Source: Streptosporangiaceae bacterium (GTDB taxonomy: Bacteria; Actinomycetota; Actinomycetes; Streptosporangiales; Streptosporangiaceae). Taken from it: a DNA stretch of 6,204 nucleotides. Positions 1 to 6,204 of the stretch are shown here, piece after piece. Under the pieces are notes generated by a model, which saw only the letters and a list, made by a program, of their open reading frames with translations, had not been told where the DNA came from and made no database searches. The stretch lies in the NCBI GenBank assembly GCA_030050125.1, contig JASIJN010000069.1, positions 1 through 6,204 of the forward strand, written 5' to 3'. The position numbers were made by a program, and so were the translations under genes. The first letter of the stretch is position 1, and the number at the start of each line of letters is the position of its first letter.

Positions 1-966
1 TTCATCATGGCCGCCAACTCGTGGATGCAGCACCCGGTCGGCTACGTCCTGAACAAGGCACGTCAGCCGCAGCTCAACGACATCTGGGCGCTGTTCACCA
101 ACCCGGTGTTCGTGTGGGGCTACGCCAAGGTGCTGTTCGCGTCGCTGGTCACCGGGGCGGCGATCATGCTCGCCGTGTCGGCCTGGCAGCTGCGCCACGG
201 CGGGGAGGCCGGGGTGTTCACCCGGTCGGCCCGGCTGTCGCTGATCGTCCTGGTCCCGGCGATCCTGTTCGCGATGCTGGTGGGCGACGAGCTTGGGGTC
301 ATCGAGTCCAGGTATCAGCCGATGAAGATCGCGGCGGCCGAGGCGCAGTGGACCACCTGCCAGCCGTGCTCGTTCTCGCTGTTCCAGATCGGCGGCGGCA
401 ACCAGGACCAGACCCCGACCCAGATCCTCGCGATCCCGCACCTGCTCTCGCTGCTGGCCACCAACAGCTGGAACGGCAGGGTGATCGGGCTGAACCCGCT
501 GCAGGCCCAGTACAGCAGGCAGTTCGGGCCCGGTTACTACGTGCCGAACGTGTTCATCCAGTACTGGTCGATGCGGGTGATGGCCTACCTGGCCGTGCTG
601 GTGTTCCTGCTCGGCCTGTGGGGGCTCTGGCTGGTCCGCCGCGGCAACCTGGCCAGCTCACGGGTATTCCTGTGGGTGGCGGTCTGGGCCGCGGTGCTGC
701 CGTTCCTCATGAACACCGCGGGCTGGCTGCTCACCGAAAGCGGCCGCCAGCCCTGGATCATCCAGGGGATCATGCTGACCAAGAACGCGGTGTCCCCGTC
801 GGTGTCCACCATCGACGTCGCGATCAGCCTGGGCGCGTTTGTCGCGCTCTACGGCGTGCTCGGCGTGGTCGACCTGCTGCTGATGCTGAAGTACGCCCGC
901 CAGCGGCCGCCCCCGCCGCGCGCCCAGCACGAGGCGGACGAGCCCGTCCCGGCGGTCCAGTACTGA
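1..966 (+). CDS. cydA: Cytochrome bd oxidase subunit I, C-terminal part (5' end outside window)
   Basis: Quinol-oxidising, heme-bearing subunit of the membrane terminal oxidase cytochrome bd, which reduces O2 to water with menaquinol in actinobacteria. The frame is open from base 1; the ATG at 7 is internal, because the family motif around WMQHPVG (codons 8-14) lies about 160 residues into E. coli CydA. About five membrane helices remain (roughly codons 34-60, 78-98, 191-212, 219-242 and 270-292). Conserved features: Q-loop Lys (325-327) and Glu (340-342), equivalent to E. coli K252 and E257; the Arg-x-Met of heme b558 (Met at 580-582, like M393); and the GRQPW block with the heme b595 Glu (736-738, like E445). 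Only 80 residues separate the Q-loop Glu from that Met, against 136 in E. coli, so this is a short-Q-loop type. Odd: the b558 axial His is Lys (127-129), and the Q-loop holds CQPC (358-369). The Pro-rich, charged C-terminal tail looks cytosolic. It is followed after 7 nt by cydB. Confidence 0.95.
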   Translation, partial: FIMAANSWMQHPVGYVLNKARQPQLNDIWALFTNPVFVWGYAKVLFASLVTGAAIMLAVSAWQLRHGGEAGVFTRSARLSLIVLVPAILFAMLVGDELGVIESRYQPMKIAAAEAQWTTCQPCSFSLFQIGGGNQDQTPTQILAIPHLLSLLATNSWNGRVIGLNPLQAQYSRQFGPGYYVPNVFIQYWSMRVMAYLAVLVFLLGLWGLWLVRRGNLASSRVFLWVAVWAAVLPFLMNTAGWLLTESGRQPWIIQGIMLTKNAVSPSVSTIDVAISLGAFVALYGVLGVVDLLLMLKYARQRPPPPRAQHEADEPVPAVQY

Positions 967-973
967 GCCCGCC

Positions 974-1993
974 GTGATCCCGTTCTGGTTCATCCTCATC
1001 ACGATCTTGTGGATCGGCTTCTTCGTCCTGGAAGGGTTCGACTTCGGCGTGGGGATGCTGCACACGGCGGTGGGCCGGGACGAGGCCGGGCGCCGGGCCG
1101 CGATCAACACGATCGGGCCGCTGTGGGACGGCAACGAGGTCTGGCTGATCGTGGCGGGCGCGGCCATCTTCGCCGCCTTCCCCGGCTGGTACGCGACCAT
1201 GTTCTCGGCGTTCTACCTGGCGCTGGTGCTGCTGCTGGCCGCGCTCATCGTGCGCGGCGTGTCGTTCGAGTACCGGGGCAAGCGCGACGCGCCCCGCTGG
1301 CGCCGTACCTGGGACGGGCTGCTGACGGCGGGCAGCGTGCTCGCGCCGCTGCTGATCGGCGTGGCCCTCGGCGACCTGCTGTACGGGCTGCCGATCAATG
1401 CCAGCCACCAGTACACCGGGTCGTTCTGGCGCCTGCTGCAGCCGTACGGGATCGTCACCGGGATCGCCTTCGTCGCGATCTGCCTGCTGCACGGCGCGAC
1501 GTTCCTGACCGTCAAGACCACCGGGGAGATGCGGGCGCGGGCGCACCGGCTGGCGCGCCTGGTGGCGGTGCCTGCCGGGCTGATCGTCTTGATCTGGATC
1601 TCCTGGACCCACGCGGTCGCCGGCAAGGGAACGCTGCTCAACCCGATCGAGCTCGCGGTCTGGATCTTCGTCATCGCCGCCGTCTGGCTCGTCCTCAGCC
1701 GCAGCGAGGGCTGGGCGTTCGCCGCGACCACGGTCACCATGGGGCTCAGCGTGCTGGCGATCTTCGTCGACCTGTACCCGCGGGTCATGGTCTCCTCCAC
1801 CAGCCCGGCGTTCAGCCTGACCGTGCACAACACCGCCTCCGGCCATTACGCCCTCACCGTGATGACGGTGGTGGCCGTGGTCCTGCTCCCGTTCGTGCTG
1901 GCCTACCAGGCCTGGACGTACTACGTGTTCCGGCGGCGGGTCAGCCGGCGGGAGTTCACCTCCGCGCCACCGGTTGCCGGGCGGCCGTCATGA
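974..1993 (+). CDS. cydB: Cytochrome bd oxidase subunit II
   Basis: Second integral membrane subunit of cytochrome bd; it pairs with CydA and in E. coli contributes a proton path. The 339-residue length is usual for the family. Diagnostic blocks are EGFDFGVGML (residues 20-29), NTIGPLWDGNEVWL (45-58; W51 and D52 correspond to the conserved Trp-Asp of the E. coli proton channel), FAAFPGWYA after it, and a C-terminal Tyr-Gln-x-Trp-Thr-Tyr segment before a basic cytosolic tail. Eight or nine hydrophobic helices are evident. The start is a GTG 7 nt after the cydA stop with no clear Shine-Dalgarno, so translation is probably coupled to cydA. It places the Met-Ile-Pro-Phe N terminus just ahead of the first helix, as in relatives. 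No substitution of a key residue is evident, in contrast to CydA. The transporter genes cydC and cydD, often next in actinobacteria, do not follow; zwf does. Confidence 0.96.
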   Translation: MIPFWFILITILWIGFFVLEGFDFGVGMLHTAVGRDEAGRRAAINTIGPLWDGNEVWLIVAGAAIFAAFPGWYATMFSAFYLALVLLLAALIVRGVSFEYRGKRDAPRWRRTWDGLLTAGSVLAPLLIGVALGDLLYGLPINASHQYTGSFWRLLQPYGIVTGIAFVAICLLHGATFLTVKTTGEMRARAHRLARLVAVPAGLIVLIWISWTHAVAGKGTLLNPIELAVWIFVIAAVWLVLSRSEGWAFAATTVTMGLSVLAIFVDLYPRVMVSSTSPAFSLTVHNTASGHYALTVMTVVAVVLLPFVLAYQAWTYYVFRRRVSRREFTSAPPVAGRPS

Positions 1994-2070
1994 CCGGCTT
2001 GGAATGATGGCACTGAAGCGGGGGAGGGATCAGACGGGCCCCGGACGACTAGGCAGAGGAGCTGACGCAC
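1994..2070 (+). other. cydB-zwf intergenic gap (77 nt)
   Basis: This is the longest non-coding stretch in the window. It ends in a good ribosome binding site for zwf. I find no T-tract terminator and no convincing -35/-10 pair. The GGGCCC palindrome inside it is too short to be meaningful. Read-through from cydB to zwf is therefore the simplest view, although a GC-rich actinobacterial promoter cannot be excluded by eye. Confidence 0.5.
2055..2061 (+). promoter_or_regulatory. Ribosome binding site of zwf
   Basis: AGAGGAG lies 9 nt before the ATG at 2071, a near-ideal match to the 3' end of 16S rRNA. It fixes the zwf start, and the fold's Gly-x-x-Gly-Asp motif then begins at residue 13, as expected. 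Confidence 0.85.
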
Positions 2071-3447
2071 ATGGCGGCAGACCAAGTTGACGCTCTGGTG
2101 ATCTTCGGCGCCACCGGCGACCTGGCCAAGCTGGAGACGTTCCCGGCGCTGGTCGGCCTGGTGGAGCGCGGCGTGCTCGACGTGCCCGTCATCGGGGTGT
2201 CCAAGACCGGGTGGGGGCTGGAGCAGTTCCGCGACTACGCGGTGGCGTCGCTGCGCCTGAACAACCTGGACCCGAACTCCGCGGCGGCGAACAAGATGCT
2301 CGGGCTGCTGCGCTACGTGGACGGCGACCTCGACGACGACGGCACGTACAAGGCCATGTCGGACGCCGTGGGCACCGGCTCACGGATCCTGTTCTACCTG
2401 GAGGTGCCGCCGCTGCTGTTCGGGCGCGTCGCCGAGGGGATCGCCTCGGCCGCCCGGACCGGCAACGCCCGGATCATGGTGGAAAAGCCGTTCGGCACCG
2501 ACCTGGCCAGCGCACGCCAGCTCAACCAGACCATGCACAGGTATTTCCCGGAGAACTCGATCTACCGGGTCGACCACTGGCTGGGCCTGGATCCGGTGGA
2601 GAACGTCCTGTTCGTCCGGTTCGCCAATTCGATCATCGAGCCGCTGCTCAACCGCACCTTCGTGGAGCGGATCCAGATCACGATGGCCGAGGCCTTCGAC
2701 GTGTCCACCCGCGGCCGGTTCTACGACCGGACCGGGGCGATCCGGGACGTGCTGCAGAACCACATGCTCCAGGTGCTGGCCACGGTGCTGGCCGAGCCGC
2801 CGGCCGGGCGCGCCCTGGCCTCCTGGCGGGACACGAAGGCGGCCGCGGTGGCCGCGCTGCGGCCGCTGACTCCCGACGACACCGTGCGCGGCCAGTACGA
2901 GGGCTACCAGCAGGTGGACGGCGTCGACCCGAGGTCGACCGTGGAGACCTTCGTCGCGGTCCGGCTGGCCTGCGACACCTGGCGGTGGGCCGGGGTGCCG
3001 ATCCTGATCCGGGCGGGCAAGTGCCTGCCGGTCACGGCGACCGAGGTGGAGATCAAGTTCCGCAGGCCGCCGCACGACGTGTTCGGCATCGACCCGTTCG
3101 CGGTGGGCAACGCGCTGCGGTTCCGGGTCTGGCCGGAGACCGAGGTCAGCCTCGTCCTGGCCGGGAAGAAGCCGGGCGGCGCGCTGGAGCCGCAGCCGGA
3201 GGACCTGTCCTTCGCCCAGCCGTCCGGGTCGGACATGCGGCCCTACGACAGGCTGATCGGCGCCGCGCTCGACGGGGACGCCTGGCTGTTCGCCCGGCAG
3301 GACACCGTCGAGGACGCCTGGGAGGTGGTGGACCCGGTGCTCGGCGACGCCACCCCGGTCCACCCCTACGCCAAAGGCAGCTGGGGGCCGGCGGAGGCTG
3401 ACCGCCTGCTGGCCGACCACGACACGTGGCACGACCCGGCGGGCTGA
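2071..3447 (+). CDS. zwf: Glucose-6-phosphate dehydrogenase, actinobacterial Zwf1 type
   Basis: Cytosolic enzyme oxidising glucose-6-phosphate to 6-phosphogluconolactone, the first step of the oxidative pentose phosphate pathway, reducing NADP+ or NAD+. The 458-residue length is normal. In order: nucleotide-binding GATGDLAK (13-20); Lys45 at the place of the NADP-phosphate-binding Arg46 of the Leuconostoc enzyme; EKPFG with Lys139; the RVDHWLG motif with Asp168 and His169; the QNH block with catalytic base His231; RAGK with Lys317; and a C-terminal GSWGP signature (436-440). The sequence most resembles my memory of M. tuberculosis Zwf1 (Rv1121), including FYLEVPP and RGQYEGY-like stretches. 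Odd: residue 173, the final Lys of the usual RIDHYLGK, is Leu, and the usual Arg/Lys pair after GDLAK is Leu-Glu. The base and substrate-orienting residues are otherwise kept, so it is probably active, but affinity or substrate could differ. No gnd, opcA or tal neighbour is in the window; it sits between respiratory genes. Confidence 0.93.
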   Translation: MAADQVDALVIFGATGDLAKLETFPALVGLVERGVLDVPVIGVSKTGWGLEQFRDYAVASLRLNNLDPNSAAANKMLGLLRYVDGDLDDDGTYKAMSDAVGTGSRILFYLEVPPLLFGRVAEGIASAARTGNARIMVEKPFGTDLASARQLNQTMHRYFPENSIYRVDHWLGLDPVENVLFVRFANSIIEPLLNRTFVERIQITMAEAFDVSTRGRFYDRTGAIRDVLQNHMLQVLATVLAEPPAGRALASWRDTKAAAVAALRPLTPDDTVRGQYEGYQQVDGVDPRSTVETFVAVRLACDTWRWAGVPILIRAGKCLPVTATEVEIKFRRPPHDVFGIDPFAVGNALRFRVWPETEVSLVLAGKKPGGALEPQPEDLSFAQPSGSDMRPYDRLIGAALDGDAWLFARQDTVEDAWEVVDPVLGDATPVHPYAKGSWGPAEADRLLADHDTWHDPAG

Positions 3448-3454
3448 CCGCCGG
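3436..3454 (+). other. GC-only stem-loop spanning the zwf stop codon
   Basis: A perfect 7-bp inverted repeat (CCGGCGG at 3436-3442, CCGCCGG at 3448-3454) encloses a 5-nt loop, GCTGA, that contains the zwf TGA. No T-run follows, so it is not a classical intrinsic terminator. It could slow ribosomes or protect a processed 3' end, or be chance in such GC-rich DNA. Confidence 0.45.
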
Positions 3455-3469
3455 CCGCCCAACCGAGGC

Positions 3470-3482
3470 AGGAAGCGGGGGA
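3470..3482 (+). promoter_or_regulatory. Ribosome binding region of ndh
   Basis: Two purine-rich candidates precede the ATG at 3488: AGGAAG (3470-3475, 12 nt away) and GGGGGA (3477-3482, 5 nt away). Either supports this start, which places the FAD-binding glycine motif at residues 14-19. Confidence 0.65.
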
Positions 3483-3487
3483 CAACG

Positions 3488-4906
3488 ATGACGGATCAAT
3501 CGGGCCGCCGCCAGGTGGTGATCATCGGCGGCGGGTTCGCCGGGTTCTACGCCGCCCGGTCGCTGCGGCGCGCGAACGTCTCGATCACGCTGATCGACCG
3601 GGAGCAGCACCATCTGTTCCAGCCGCTGCTGTACCAGTGCGCGACCGGGATCCTGTCCGAGGGCGAGATCGCCGTGCCACTGCGCGACCTGCTGAAGCGG
3701 CACAAGAACGTGGACTGCGTGCTGGGGGAGGTGACCGACTTCGACGTCGCGGGCCGGCGGGTGCTGGCCCGGCGGCCCGGCGGCGGCCACCTGGAGTACC
3801 CCTACGACGACCTGATCCTGGCCGCGGGCATGAAGCAGTCCTACTTCGGCCACGACGAGTACGCCGGCATCGCCCCCGGCATGAAGTCGCTGGAGGACGC
3901 GCTGGCCATCCGGCGCCGGGTGTACGGCGCGTTCGAGCTGGCCGACTCGGCCGCCGACCCGGCCGAGCGAGCGGCCTGGCTGACCTTCGCCCTGGTCGGC
4001 GCCGGCCCGACCGGCGTGGAGCTGGCCGGGCAGATCCGCGAGCTGGCCACCAAGACGCTGCGGGCCGAGTACCGCATGAGCATGCCGGAAGACGCCCGGG
4101 TGCTGCTGTTCGACGGCGGCAGCGCGCCGCTGGCGAGCTTCGGGCCCAAGCTGTCGGAGCGAGCGGCCGCGATCCTGCACGGCCTCGGCGTGGAGCAGCA
4201 CATGGCCACCAGGGTCACCAAGGTCGGGCAGGACGGGATCGAGGTCCAGGACCACGCCGGGCTGACCACGCACTACGACGCCCGCACGGTGCTGTGGACC
4301 GCGGGCGTCGAGGCCCCGGACGTGGCCAGGGTCCTGGCCCAGGCCACCGGGGCCGAGCGGGACCGGGCCGGGCGCATCATGGTCCGGCCCGACCTGACCA
4401 TCGCCGGCCACCCCGAGATCTTCGTGGCAGGCGACATCATGAGCCTGGACGACCTGCCCGGCGTGGCCGAGGTCGCGATGCAGTCCGGCGCGTACGCCGG
4501 ACACCGGATCAGGCGCCGCGCGGCCGGCCAGCCGGAGAGCGGGCCGGACGGGGACGAGGTCAAGCCGTTCCGGTACCGCGACCTCGGCACGGCCGCCTAC
4601 ATCTCCCGCGGCCGGGCCGTGGTCCAGGCCGGGCCGCTGCAGACCGGCGGGTTCATCGGCTGGTGGATCTGGCTGTTCATCCACGTCGCGTTCCTGACCG
4701 GGTTCCGGAACCGGCTCAGCGCGATCCTCACCTGGTGGTTCACCTTCACCAAGGACAGCCGCAAGGAGCGGGCCTTCACCATCCAGGAGACCCGGGTGTT
4801 CGACGACGTGTACACCCAGCCGTTCCAGCCGCCGCGCCCGGCCGGCCCGCAGCCCGATCCGAACCCGCTGGCTAGCGACCCACGGTCATCCGGGCCAGCT
4901 CACTGA
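3488..4906 (+). CDS. ndh: Type II NADH:quinone oxidoreductase (NDH-2)
   Basis: Single-subunit FAD enzyme on the inner face of the membrane that moves electrons from NADH to menaquinone without proton pumping. The 472-residue length fits. FAD domain: GGGFAG at 14-19, Asp37 ending the second strand, and the typical HLFQPLLYQ (42-50). NADH domain: GAGPTG at 171-176, with Asp209 at the end of its second strand, which favours NADH over NADPH. The second FAD contact is the FVAGD block with Asp316. The quinone-site helix, usually AQxAxQ, reads AEVAMQ (327-332), so its first Gln is Glu. A tryptophan-rich amphipathic C-terminal region (about 388-420) is the expected membrane anchor. The C-terminal tail is Pro-rich. 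It is 40 nt after zwf on the same strand and probably co-transcribed; with cydAB it makes a complete NADH-to-O2 path. A non-respiratory FAD/NAD disulfide reductase is unlikely, since no CxxxxC redox pair follows the first glycine motif. Confidence 0.92.
   Translation: MTDQSGRRQVVIIGGGFAGFYAARSLRRANVSITLIDREQHHLFQPLLYQCATGILSEGEIAVPLRDLLKRHKNVDCVLGEVTDFDVAGRRVLARRPGGGHLEYPYDDLILAAGMKQSYFGHDEYAGIAPGMKSLEDALAIRRRVYGAFELADSAADPAERAAWLTFALVGAGPTGVELAGQIRELATKTLRAEYRMSMPEDARVLLFDGGSAPLASFGPKLSERAAAILHGLGVEQHMATRVTKVGQDGIEVQDHAGLTTHYDARTVLWTAGVEAPDVARVLAQATGAERDRAGRIMVRPDLTIAGHPEIFVAGDIMSLDDLPGVAEVAMQSGAYAGHRIRRRAAGQPESGPDGDEVKPFRYRDLGTAAYISRGRAVVQAGPLQTGGFIGWWIWLFIHVAFLTGFRNRLSAILTWWFTFTKDSRKERAFTIQETRVFDDVYTQPFQPPRPAGPQPDPNPLASDPRSSGPAH
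4872..4906. other. Convergent 3' overlap of ndh and the lipid kinase gene
   Basis: The ndh stop TGA (4904-4906) lies inside the minus-strand gene, whose TAG (complement of 4872-4874) lies inside ndh. The last 35 nt of each are thus shared in antisense, leaving no room for a separate terminator between the genes. Confidence 0.9.
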
Positions 4907-6204
4907 TCGTCGAGCGCGACAGCAGCTGCACCGTGCGCGCCTTCGGGTTCCGGTGTACGGCGCGGCGCGGCAGGCGGACGGTCAGCGCGCCCGGCAGCGA
5001 CTCGAACACCAGGGGCGGGTCCATCCGCGTGGCCTCGCCGTCGATCCCGATCTCGACCGTGGCCCCGGACCGGACCTCGAATCGCGGCGCGCTCCACTGC
5101 TGCCAGCCGGGGAAGCGGCGGACCTGACCGGCCGCCTCGAGCGCCACGAACCGCCTGGCCTGCGCGGCGTCGGCGATCCGGACGGCGACGATCCCGAGCA
5201 CGCCGAGGTCGAGCCGGGCCCGGGTGCCCAGGCCCCCGATCCGGTCCAGCCGGTACGGGTCGTTCGACACCAGGATCATGTGGGCGGTCGGGTAATCGGC
5301 GCCGGGCCCGCGGTAGCGCAGGTCGAGCGGCCGCGCGTCCGGCCCGATCAGGTCCGGCAGCATGGACGCGGCCGTGGCGACCTTCGCGTCCCGGTACTCG
5401 GGCGACTGCACCACCTTCGCGTACAGCCCGAGCGAGGCGTTGTTGACGAACACCCGGCCGTTGACCGCGGCCAGGTCGATCCGGCGGTCGACGCCGTCGC
5501 CGAACGCGTCCAGCGCGCCCACCACGTCGGCCCGGTCCAGCCCCAGGTCGAGTGCGAAGTGGTTCCTGGTCCCGGCCGGCACGCAGACATGCGGGACGTG
5601 CCGTCGGCTGGCCACGGTCGCGACCAGCGCCTGCGAGCCGTCGCCGCCGGCCATCCCGATCACGTCCGCGCCGCGCGCGATCGCGTCCTCGGCCAGCTGC
5701 AGCAGGTCGTCTCCGGGCCGGAGCACCACGGGCTCGATGCCGCGCCTGACGCACTCGTCGGCCAGGTGGAAACGCTCCGCCTTTCCGCCACCGGACTTCA
5801 AGTTCATGATCAGAACGGGACGTCTCGGGGGGATCGCGGTTCGCGGGCGCGATATGGCGGCCCGCGGCGGCGCGCCCGTCCCCGGCCGCAGCGCGTATCT
5901 CGCGGACGCCACGGACACCACGGCCGCGACGGCGACCAGGGCCGCCGCGGCCGGGTTCAGTCTCTCGAACACCATGGCCGCGATCAGCCCGGCCAGGGCC
6001 AGCACGATCACGATCAGCCCGACGACCCGGACGATGCCGCGCCGGGACACCGCGTACCAGCCCGCCGTGACCATCAAGAGCAGGCTGACGATGCCGAGGA
6101 GCACGACGACCAGGTGCACCACCACGCCGAGGAGCAACAGCCCCGCCGCGGCCACCGCGGCGGCCAGCGCCAGCAGCGCCGCCGCCCGCTGCCTGATCGT
6201 GGTG
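4872..6204 (-). CDS. Membrane-anchored diacylglycerol-kinase-family lipid kinase (N terminus beyond window)
   Basis: Predicted ATP-dependent lipid kinase (DAGK catalytic family, COG1597-like), likely phosphorylating diacylglycerol or a related lipid at the cytosolic membrane face. Positions count from the GTG at 6155. Hydrophobic N-terminal segments, about four helices (roughly 1-35 as a pair, 41-63, 69-86), lead into an Arg/Pro-rich linker (90-112), then the kinase: NLKSGGGK (118-125), GGDGS (170-174, Ser replacing the usual Thr), PAGTRNHF (193-200), NNASLG (238-243), and the late DGE (372-374) of the second domain. No motif appears lost. The frame continues without a stop for 16 codons beyond that GTG to the window edge, adding a hydrophobic stretch preceded by Thr-Ile-Arg-Gln-Arg, so the true start is probably just outside; 6155 should not be taken as the start. 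The gene converges on ndh and is not part of its operon. The exact lipid substrate cannot be read from sequence. Confidence 0.88.
   Translation of the reverse strand, partial: TTIRQRAAALLALAAAVAAAGLLLLGVVVHLVVVLLGIVSLLLMVTAGWYAVSRRGIVRVVGLIVIVLALAGLIAAMVFERLNPAAAALVAVAAVVSVASARYALRPGTGAPPRAAISRPRTAIPPRRPVLIMNLKSGGGKAERFHLADECVRRGIEPVVLRPGDDLLQLAEDAIARGADVIGMAGGDGSQALVATVASRRHVPHVCVPAGTRNHFALDLGLDRADVVGALDAFGDGVDRRIDLAAVNGRVFVNNASLGLYAKVVQSPEYRDAKVATAASMLPDLIGPDARPLDLRYRGPGADYPTAHMILVSNDPYRLDRIGGLGTRARLDLGVLGIVAVRIADAAQARRFVALEAAGQVRRFPGWQQWSAPRFEVRSGATVEIGIDGEATRMDPPLVFESLPGALTVRLPRRAVHRNPKARTVQLLSRSTISELARMTVGR

Noticed and set aside
7..9. ATG at 7 as the start of cydA
   Set aside because: The frame is open upstream to base 1, and the conserved block there lies mid-protein in CydA; the gene starts outside the window.
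824..1846. Long minus-strand open frame antisense to cydA and cydB
   Set aside because: Its Arg/Gly/Asp/Pro/Gln-rich, low-complexity composition is typical of the antisense of GC-rich genes; it has no recognisable domain and overlaps two certain genes.
1990..2007. ATGA overlap at the cydB stop starting a 5-codon frame
   Set aside because: Too short to be a gene; the ATG most likely arises by chance at the stop.
2036..2055. Possible promoter or terminator ahead of zwf (GGGCCC palindrome, TAGGCA as -10)
   Set aside because: The palindrome is only 6 nt, there is no T-run, no -35 is properly spaced, and TAGGCA overlaps the ribosome binding site.
2004..2090. 28-codon frame starting ATGATG after cydB, as a possible leader peptide or small oxidase subunit
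   Set aside because: It has no ribosome binding site and no hydrophobic helix as in CydX/CydS-like peptides, and it runs out of frame into the zwf start.
3146..4684. 512-codon minus-strand open frame antisense to zwf and ndh
   Set aside because: Same shadow composition, no motif, and both plus-strand genes beneath it are unmistakable.
6153..6155. GTG as the true start of the lipid kinase
   Set aside because: The frame stays open to the edge with a continuing hydrophobic helix and a basic N-terminal-like stretch before it.

Overview
The window is dense protein-coding DNA of very high G+C content. Codon third positions are almost all G or C, GTG is used as a start, and spurious long antisense reading frames are abundant. 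Together with the protein families present, this points to an actinomycete chromosome (Streptomyces/Streptosporangium-like breadth; the genus cannot be fixed from sequence alone). No tRNA, rRNA, CRISPR array, transposon or phage feature is visible. About 98% of the window is coding.

Layout. On the plus strand four genes run head to tail: the C-terminal two-thirds or so of cytochrome bd oxidase subunit I (cydA, 1-966, its 5' part outside the window); subunit II (cydB, 974-1993, GTG start 7 nt after cydA); a glucose-6-phosphate dehydrogenase of the actinobacterial Zwf1 type (2071-3447); and a type II NADH:quinone dehydrogenase (ndh, 3488-4906). The gaps are 7, 77 and 40 nt. No convincing terminator or promoter lies in them, so a single transcription unit is likely. 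On the minus strand, converging on ndh and overlapping its 3' end by 35 nt, is a membrane-anchored diacylglycerol-kinase-family lipid kinase (4872-6204, N terminus beyond the right edge).

How the genes may work together. Zwf oxidises glucose-6-phosphate and makes NAD(P)H. NDH-2 passes NADH electrons to menaquinone without pumping protons. Cytochrome bd oxidises menaquinol with O2. The plus-strand cluster thus reads as a short sugar-to-oxygen electron-disposal route that bypasses complex I and the bc/aa3 branch. The lipid kinase is probably independent.

Most notable points. (1) CydA has Lys where the heme b558 axial His (E. coli His186) should be, in a gap-free alignment anchored by the quinol-loop Lys/Glu; the other b558 ligand (Met) and the b595 Glu ligand are kept. 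(2) The CydA Q-loop is short and carries a CxxC pair. (3) Zwf has Leu in place of the substrate-phosphate-binding Lys of the RIDHYLGK motif. These changes in neighbouring genes suggest a diverged version of a familiar pathway rather than a wholly new system.
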